NCBI GenBank assembly: GCA_017853415.1
Contig: JAFMJQ010000004.1
Coordinates: 1 to 38,963 of the forward strand
Length of the DNA: 38,963 nucleotides
From: Thermoleophilia bacterium
GTDB taxonomy: Bacteria; Actinomycetota; Thermoleophilia; Miltoncostaeales; Miltoncostaeaceae
Direction of reading: 5' to 3'
Shown here in pieces: positions 32,777-38,963 of the stretch. A program made the translations under genes and the position numbers. Position 1 is the first letter of the stretch. Each line of letters opens with the position of its first letter. The notes under the pieces were generated by a model. It worked only from the letters and a program-made list of their open reading frames with translations, searched no databases and was not told where the DNA came from.

Positions 32777-33664
32777 ATGCCGCCGTATCGCCCCATCAGC
32801 GAGGTCGCGGGGTCGCGCGCCCGTCGCGTGCTCATCCTCACGCACGGAGCCGCCGAGGTGACCGCGGGCGTCATGCCCACGGTGCTGTCGATCCTCGACG
32901 CCCGTGGAGTTGACGTGGCGGCCACCGCCGAGGAGGCCGCCAAGCACCCGCCGCTTGCCGAGCGCACCATCATGGAGCCCACCGAGCTTCGCGGCGACGG
33001 CACCGACCTGGTGCTGGTGCTGGGGGGTGACGGCAGCATCCTGCGCGCGCTCTCGCGGGAGGCCACCACCGGTGCGCCGGTGCTGGGCGTCAACTTCGGC
33101 CGGGTGGGGTTCCTCGCCAGCGTGGAGCAGTCCGATCTCGAGCGTGGCCTCGCCCGCGCGCTCGACGGCGACTACATCACGCTCGGCCTGCCGTCCCTCA
33201 AGGCCGAGTGGAGCGAGGGCACCCTGCAGGCGGTGAACGACCTGGCGTTCCTGCGCGGGGGCGAGTCGCGCCTGGCCGACCTGTCGTACTCGGTGTCCGG
33301 CGAGCCCGTGGCCACGGTGCGCTGCGACGGGCTCATCTGCTCCACCCCCGTGGGCTCCACCGCCTACAACCTCGCGGCCGGCGGGCCGACGGTGTCGTGG
33401 CGCGTCAAGTGCTTCGTGCTCTCGTTCATCGCCGCGCACCACCTCGACACCCGGCCGCTGGTGCTGGCCGCCGACGAGAAGCTCACGGTCACCAACTCGG
33501 CGATCGTGGGCGACTGCGACGTGCTGGCCGACGGGGTGCGCATCGCGGCGCTCCCGCCCGGGCGATCGATCACCGTGGGCCTCGGCGGCCAGGAGGTGCA
33601 CCTGGCGATCTTCCCGGAGTCGTCGTTCTTCCGCCGGTACCGGGAGAAGTTCGGACGTCCATGA
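32777..33664 (+). CDS. nadK: NAD kinase
   Basis: A 295-residue protein making NADP from NAD. The GGDGS motif (LVLVLGGDGSILRAL), NFGRVGFLA, the NDL motif (LQAVNDLAFLRGG) and the DGLICSTPVGSTAYNLAAGGP segment are all present. The ATG at 32777 is two bases after the tlyA stop, with CGGAGGG about ten bases upstream. The stop overlaps an eight-codon mini-ORF that leads into recN. Confidence 0.95.
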   Translation: MPPYRPISEVAGSRARRVLILTHGAAEVTAGVMPTVLSILDARGVDVAATAEEAAKHPPLAERTIMEPTELRGDGTDLVLVLGGDGSILRALSREATTGAPVLGVNFGRVGFLASVEQSDLERGLARALDGDYITLGLPSLKAEWSEGTLQAVNDLAFLRGGESRLADLSYSVSGEPVATVRCDGLICSTPVGSTAYNLAAGGPTVSWRVKCFVLSFIAAHHLDTRPLVLAADEKLTVTNSAIVGDCDVLADGVRIAALPPGRSITVGLGGQEVHLAIFPESSFFRRYREKFGRP

Positions 33665-33687
33665 GGCCCGTGGCGGCGTCGGCGTGA
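33661..33687 (+). CDS. Eight-residue mini-ORF bridging nadK and recN
   Basis: ATG at 33661 overlaps the nadK TGA (ATGA). The frame encodes MRPVAASA and ends in a TGA at 33685-33687 that overlaps the recN GTG at 33684 (GTGA). This exactly fills the 19-base gap with two four-base overlaps of the kind used throughout the window, so it could pass terminating ribosomes from nadK to recN. It is too short for any homology evidence; chance is a real alternative. Confidence 0.3.
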   Translation: MRPVAASA

Positions 33688-35369
33688 TCCGGGAGATCGA
33701 GATCCGCGACCTCGTCGTGATCGAGCGGGCGCACATCGAGCCCGTGGCGGGCCTCACCGCCATCACCGGCGAGACCGGGGCGGGCAAGACCGTGGTGGCA
33801 CAGGCGCTGGGCCTGCTGGCCGGAGGGCAGGCAGACGCCAGGGCCGTGCGGCCGGGCGCCAAGCACGCGCTGGTGCAGGCCACCATCGCGGTGCCCGACG
33901 GCTTCTGGCAGTCGCTCGACCCGGACGACCCCGCGCAGCAGGTGCGCGAACTGGCCGACGACGAGGCCGAGGTCGTGGTGGCCCGACGCGTGCCCGCCGA
34001 GGGAAGGGCGCGTGCATTGGTGGACGGCCAGGTGGCGTCGCGCGAGGGCGTGGCGGCGTTCGTGGGGGCCATCGTGCGGTTCTCGGGGCAGCACGAGCAG
34101 CGCCGCCTGGTGGGCCCCGCCGCGCAGATGGCGATACTCGATGCCTTCGCGGGGCCCGACGTGGTGGCGCTTGCCGCGCGGGTGCAGGGCCTGCGCCGCG
34201 CGCTCGTGCAGCTCGACCGCCAGGTGGAGGAGGCCCGTGAGCAGCGCGAGCGCGCGCAGCGCGAGCGCGAGGCCCTCGAGGCCCTCGTGGCCGACGTGGA
34301 CGAGGTGGCCCCCGACGTGGCGGAGGAGGAGGCCCTGCTGGCCGAGCGGGCCCGCCTGGCCCATGCCGAGCGGCTTGCGGGTGCCGCGGCCACGGCCATC
34401 GCGCTGCTCGACGGCGACGGCGAGGGCGGTGCCCTCACCGCGGCCGGGCAGGCCATGCGGGCAATCGAGCAGGCCGCCGAACTCGACCCGTCGCTGAAGG
34501 ACACCCTGGCCGACCTCGCCGCGGGCGAGGCCGCCCTGCAGGAGGCCCTCATCGGCGTGCGGCGGTATGCCGACGACCTCGGGGCCGAGCCCGGCCGCCT
34601 CGACTGGGTGGAGGATCGCCTGGCGCGCTACGACGCCCTGTCGCGCCGCTACGGCCCCGGCACCGACGCGGTGATCGCCCGTGCCGAGGAGGCCCGGACG
34701 GCGCTGGACGCCCTGGCCACGGGCGAGGCCGGCGACGATGCCATCGCGGCTGAGCGCGACGCCCTGCTGGGCGAGGCCATCGCCGCGGCCGGTGAGCTCC
34801 GCGCCATGCGCGAGCATGCCGCACCGCGCCTGGCCGCGGCCGTGGAGGCCGCCCTTCAGGATCTCTCCATGGCCGGGGCCACCCTGCGCGTGGAGGTGAC
34901 GGACGACGACGGCGAGGTGCCCCGCGACCGGGTGTCGCTGGTGATGCGCGCCAACCCGGGCCTGCCCGAGGCACCGCTGGCCGATGCGGCATCGGGTGGC
35001 GAGCTGTCGCGCGTGCTGCTCGCCCTGCACGCGGTGGCCGCCGCCGCCGACCCCGGGGTGGCATGGGTGTTCGACGAGGTGGACGCCGGAATCGGGGGCG
35101 TCACCGCGGCCGTGGTGGGCGAGCGCCTTGCCGAGATGGCCATGGGCCGCCAGGTGCTGGTGATCACCCACCTGCCGCAGGTGGCCGCGGTGGCCGACCG
35201 CCACTACCGCCTCGTGAAGGGCACGGCCGACGACGGCCGGGCCATCACCACCATCGAGTCGGTGGAGGGCGATGCGCTGGTGGACGAGATCTGCCGCATG
35301 CTGGGCTCGGCCGCCGACGACGCCGCCGCGCGGGGGCACGCCCGCGAGTTGCTGGCGCGCCGGGGCTGA
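33684..35369 (+). CDS. recN: DNA repair ATPase RecN
   Basis: A 561-residue SMC-like protein for double-strand-break repair. The N-terminal ATPase half has the Walker A TAITGETGAGKTVVAQALGL and RFSGQHEQRRLV. A long Arg/Glu/Ala coiled coil spans about residues 165-235 and 310-390. The C-terminal half carries the signature ASGGELSRVLLAL, Walker B WVFDEVDAGIGG and the THLPQVAAVADRH motif characteristic of RecN. GTG 33684 was chosen because the conserved IREIEIRDLVVIE strand follows at once. It is the last gene of the tlyA set. Confidence 0.95.
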   Translation: MIREIEIRDLVVIERAHIEPVAGLTAITGETGAGKTVVAQALGLLAGGQADARAVRPGAKHALVQATIAVPDGFWQSLDPDDPAQQVRELADDEAEVVVARRVPAEGRARALVDGQVASREGVAAFVGAIVRFSGQHEQRRLVGPAAQMAILDAFAGPDVVALAARVQGLRRALVQLDRQVEEAREQRERAQREREALEALVADVDEVAPDVAEEEALLAERARLAHAERLAGAAATAIALLDGDGEGGALTAAGQAMRAIEQAAELDPSLKDTLADLAAGEAALQEALIGVRRYADDLGAEPGRLDWVEDRLARYDALSRRYGPGTDAVIARAEEARTALDALATGEAGDDAIAAERDALLGEAIAAAGELRAMREHAAPRLAAAVEAALQDLSMAGATLRVEVTDDDGEVPRDRVSLVMRANPGLPEAPLADAASGGELSRVLLALHAVAAAADPGVAWVFDEVDAGIGGVTAAVVGERLAEMAMGRQVLVITHLPQVAAVADRHYRLVKGTADDGRAITTIESVEGDALVDEICRMLGSAADDAAARGHARELLARRG

Positions 35370-38190
<2,821 letters not shown>

Positions 38191-38194
<4 letters not shown>

Positions 38195-38766
38195 GCAGCG
38201 ACCCACGCGGCGGAGAGGGCGGCCCGCCCATCACGGGCCTGGCCGTGCAGTCGCGCGAGCCCATCTACGTGGGTGAGGTGGTGGACCTCTCGGTGGTGCA
38301 CTACCGGCGCCCCGACGGCCTGGTGGTGCGCCGCGAGGTCATCGGGCATCCCGGGGCCGTGGTGATGGTGCCCGTGGAGCACGACCACGTGCTGTTGGTG
38401 CGCCAGCCGCGCGAGGCGGTGGGGGAGTACCTGCTCGAGCTGCCGGCCGGCAAGCTGGACGTGCCCGGGGAGCCCCCGCTCGAGTGCGCGCGGCGTGAGC
38501 TCGCCGAGGAGGTCGGCAGGGCTGCGGGCGCCTGGCACGACTGGGGTGGGTTCTTCACGGCCCCGGCGATCCTGGAGGAGTACATCCACTGCTTCCTGGC
38601 CACCGACCTCACGCCGGTGCAGCACGATGCCATCGCCGAGGAGGCCATCGAGGTGGTTCCATGGCCTCTTGCGCACCTCGACGACCTCATCGCGTGCGTG
38701 CACGACGCCAAGAGCCTCATCGGCCTGCTCAGGCTGCAGGCCGCGCGGGCACGGGGTGCGCTCTAG
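38191..38766 (+). CDS. nudF: ADP-ribose pyrophosphatase (Nudix)
   Basis: A 191-residue Nudix hydrolase. The Nudix box runs from AGKLDVPGE through ARRELAEEVG. It has one extra residue between Gly and Glu compared with the textbook Gx5E, a variant I recall from the mycobacterial ADP-ribose pyrophosphatase. A Pro residue about 15 positions after the box (FFTAPAILEEY) agrees with ADP-ribose specificity. In many Gram-positive genomes nudF precedes xerD. Here a hairpin and an opposite-strand frame follow instead. Confidence 0.9.
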
Positions 38767-38789
38767 GGCCCCGCTCAAATCCGGGCCCT
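38765..38789 (+). terminator. Terminator-like hairpin after nudF
   Basis: AGGGCCC (38765-38771) pairs with GGGCCCT (38783-38789) around an 11-base loop, beginning in the nudF stop codon. A modestly T-rich stretch (TTCGTGTGTTCT) follows some bases later. The 38790-38864 gap shows nothing else. Confidence 0.4.
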
Positions 38790-38864
38790 CCCTCAGCGTT
38801 CGTGTGTTCTGGTGCCCGACACCGCCGGGTACCACGCACCTGACCGTGCCTGTCCCCAGCAGCC

Positions 38865-38963
38865 TCAGCGGCGGTCGCGCAGGTCCTGCTCCAGGTCGTC
38901 CAGCGCCCTGCGCATGGCCTCGATCTTGCGCTCGGTCTCCTGCTCGGCCGTGGTCATCGTGAG
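38865..38963 (-). CDS. Small charged helical protein or C-terminal fragment (runs to window edge)
   Basis: On the minus strand a frame ends at the TGA at 38867-38865. From the ATG at 38957 it encodes 30 residues, TTAEQETERKIEAMRRALDD and so on to RDRR, a strongly charged amphipathic helix. The frame is still open at the window edge, so this is either the 3' end of a longer gene or a very small protein. No function can be given. Confidence 0.4.
   Translation of the reverse strand, partial: LTMTTAEQETERKIEAMRRALDDLEQDLRDRR

Overview
The window is a compact, very GC-rich bacterial chromosome segment. By eye it is around 70% G+C, with strong third-position G/C and many GTG starts. Gene content and order point to the Actinomycetota, most likely a deep-branching class such as Thermoleophilia (inference; no marker gene settles it). 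The supports are the aroC-aroK-aroB-aroQ-pepQ-efp-accB-accC-nusB run, the tlyA-nadK-recN and pyrG-peptidase-nudF runs, an actinobacterial-type NudF, and a secreted protein with an Arg/Ala-rich tail. I see no insertion sequences, prophage, CRISPR array, tRNA or rRNA. Genes are packed almost end to end; the longest gap is 167 bases, between gltB and a rhomboid gene.

Layout. 1-1120 (+): the 3' end of an ABC-F ATPase gene and a coupled Crp/Fnr-family regulator. 1090-10718 (-): a colinear set read as gltB, cholesterol oxidase, a BMP-type binding protein, egtB and egtD. 10886-11752 (+): a rhomboid protease with an N-terminal zinc finger. 11757-14210 (-): quinone oxidoreductase, small membrane protein, M42 aminopeptidase. 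14267-15385 (-): a secreted lysozyme-like protein with a degenerate LytM domain. 15437-15622 (+): a two-TM miniprotein. 15619-17360 (-): RNase HI, a DsbA-like thioredoxin and a VKOR-type oxidase. 17435-18770 (+): a short prepilin peptidase and an AlkA-type glycosylase that overlap by 167 bases. 18816-27413 (+): a long overlapping operon for shikimate/chorismate synthesis, Xaa-Pro peptidase, EF-P, acetyl-CoA carboxylase biotin subunits, NusB and a small coiled-coil protein. 27410-28192 (-): acetolactate decarboxylase. 28269-29963 (+): a secreted propeller-like protein. 30022-38766 (+): dxs; tlyA-nadK-recN; pyrG-M20 peptidase-nudF. The window ends in a small minus-strand reading frame.

How the genes work together. 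The aro genes supply chorismate. The biotin carrier and AccC make carboxybiotin for malonyl-CoA. Dxs starts the MEP isoprenoid pathway. EgtB/EgtD make the ergothioneine core. DsbA-like and VKOR form an extracytoplasmic disulfide-forming pair. AlkA and RecN act in DNA repair, and RNase HI removes RNA-DNA hybrids.

The most notable points are these. (1) The acetyl-CoA carboxylase biotin carrier is fused behind an OadA/pyruvate-carboxylase-like carboxyltransferase domain that has lost its metal-binding HxH and catalytic Lys. (2) Ten transcription-unit heads carry a TAnnnT -10 box ending only 6-9 bases before the start codon, the signature of leaderless transcription; three other heads have a leader, each with a Shine-Dalgarno. 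(3) The VKOR gene appears to start at CTG, inside a CTGA overlap with the dsbA-like stop. (4) An eight-residue mini-ORF bridges nadK and recN. (5) A catalytically intact class I cholesterol oxidase sits directly behind a lone, atypical gltB.
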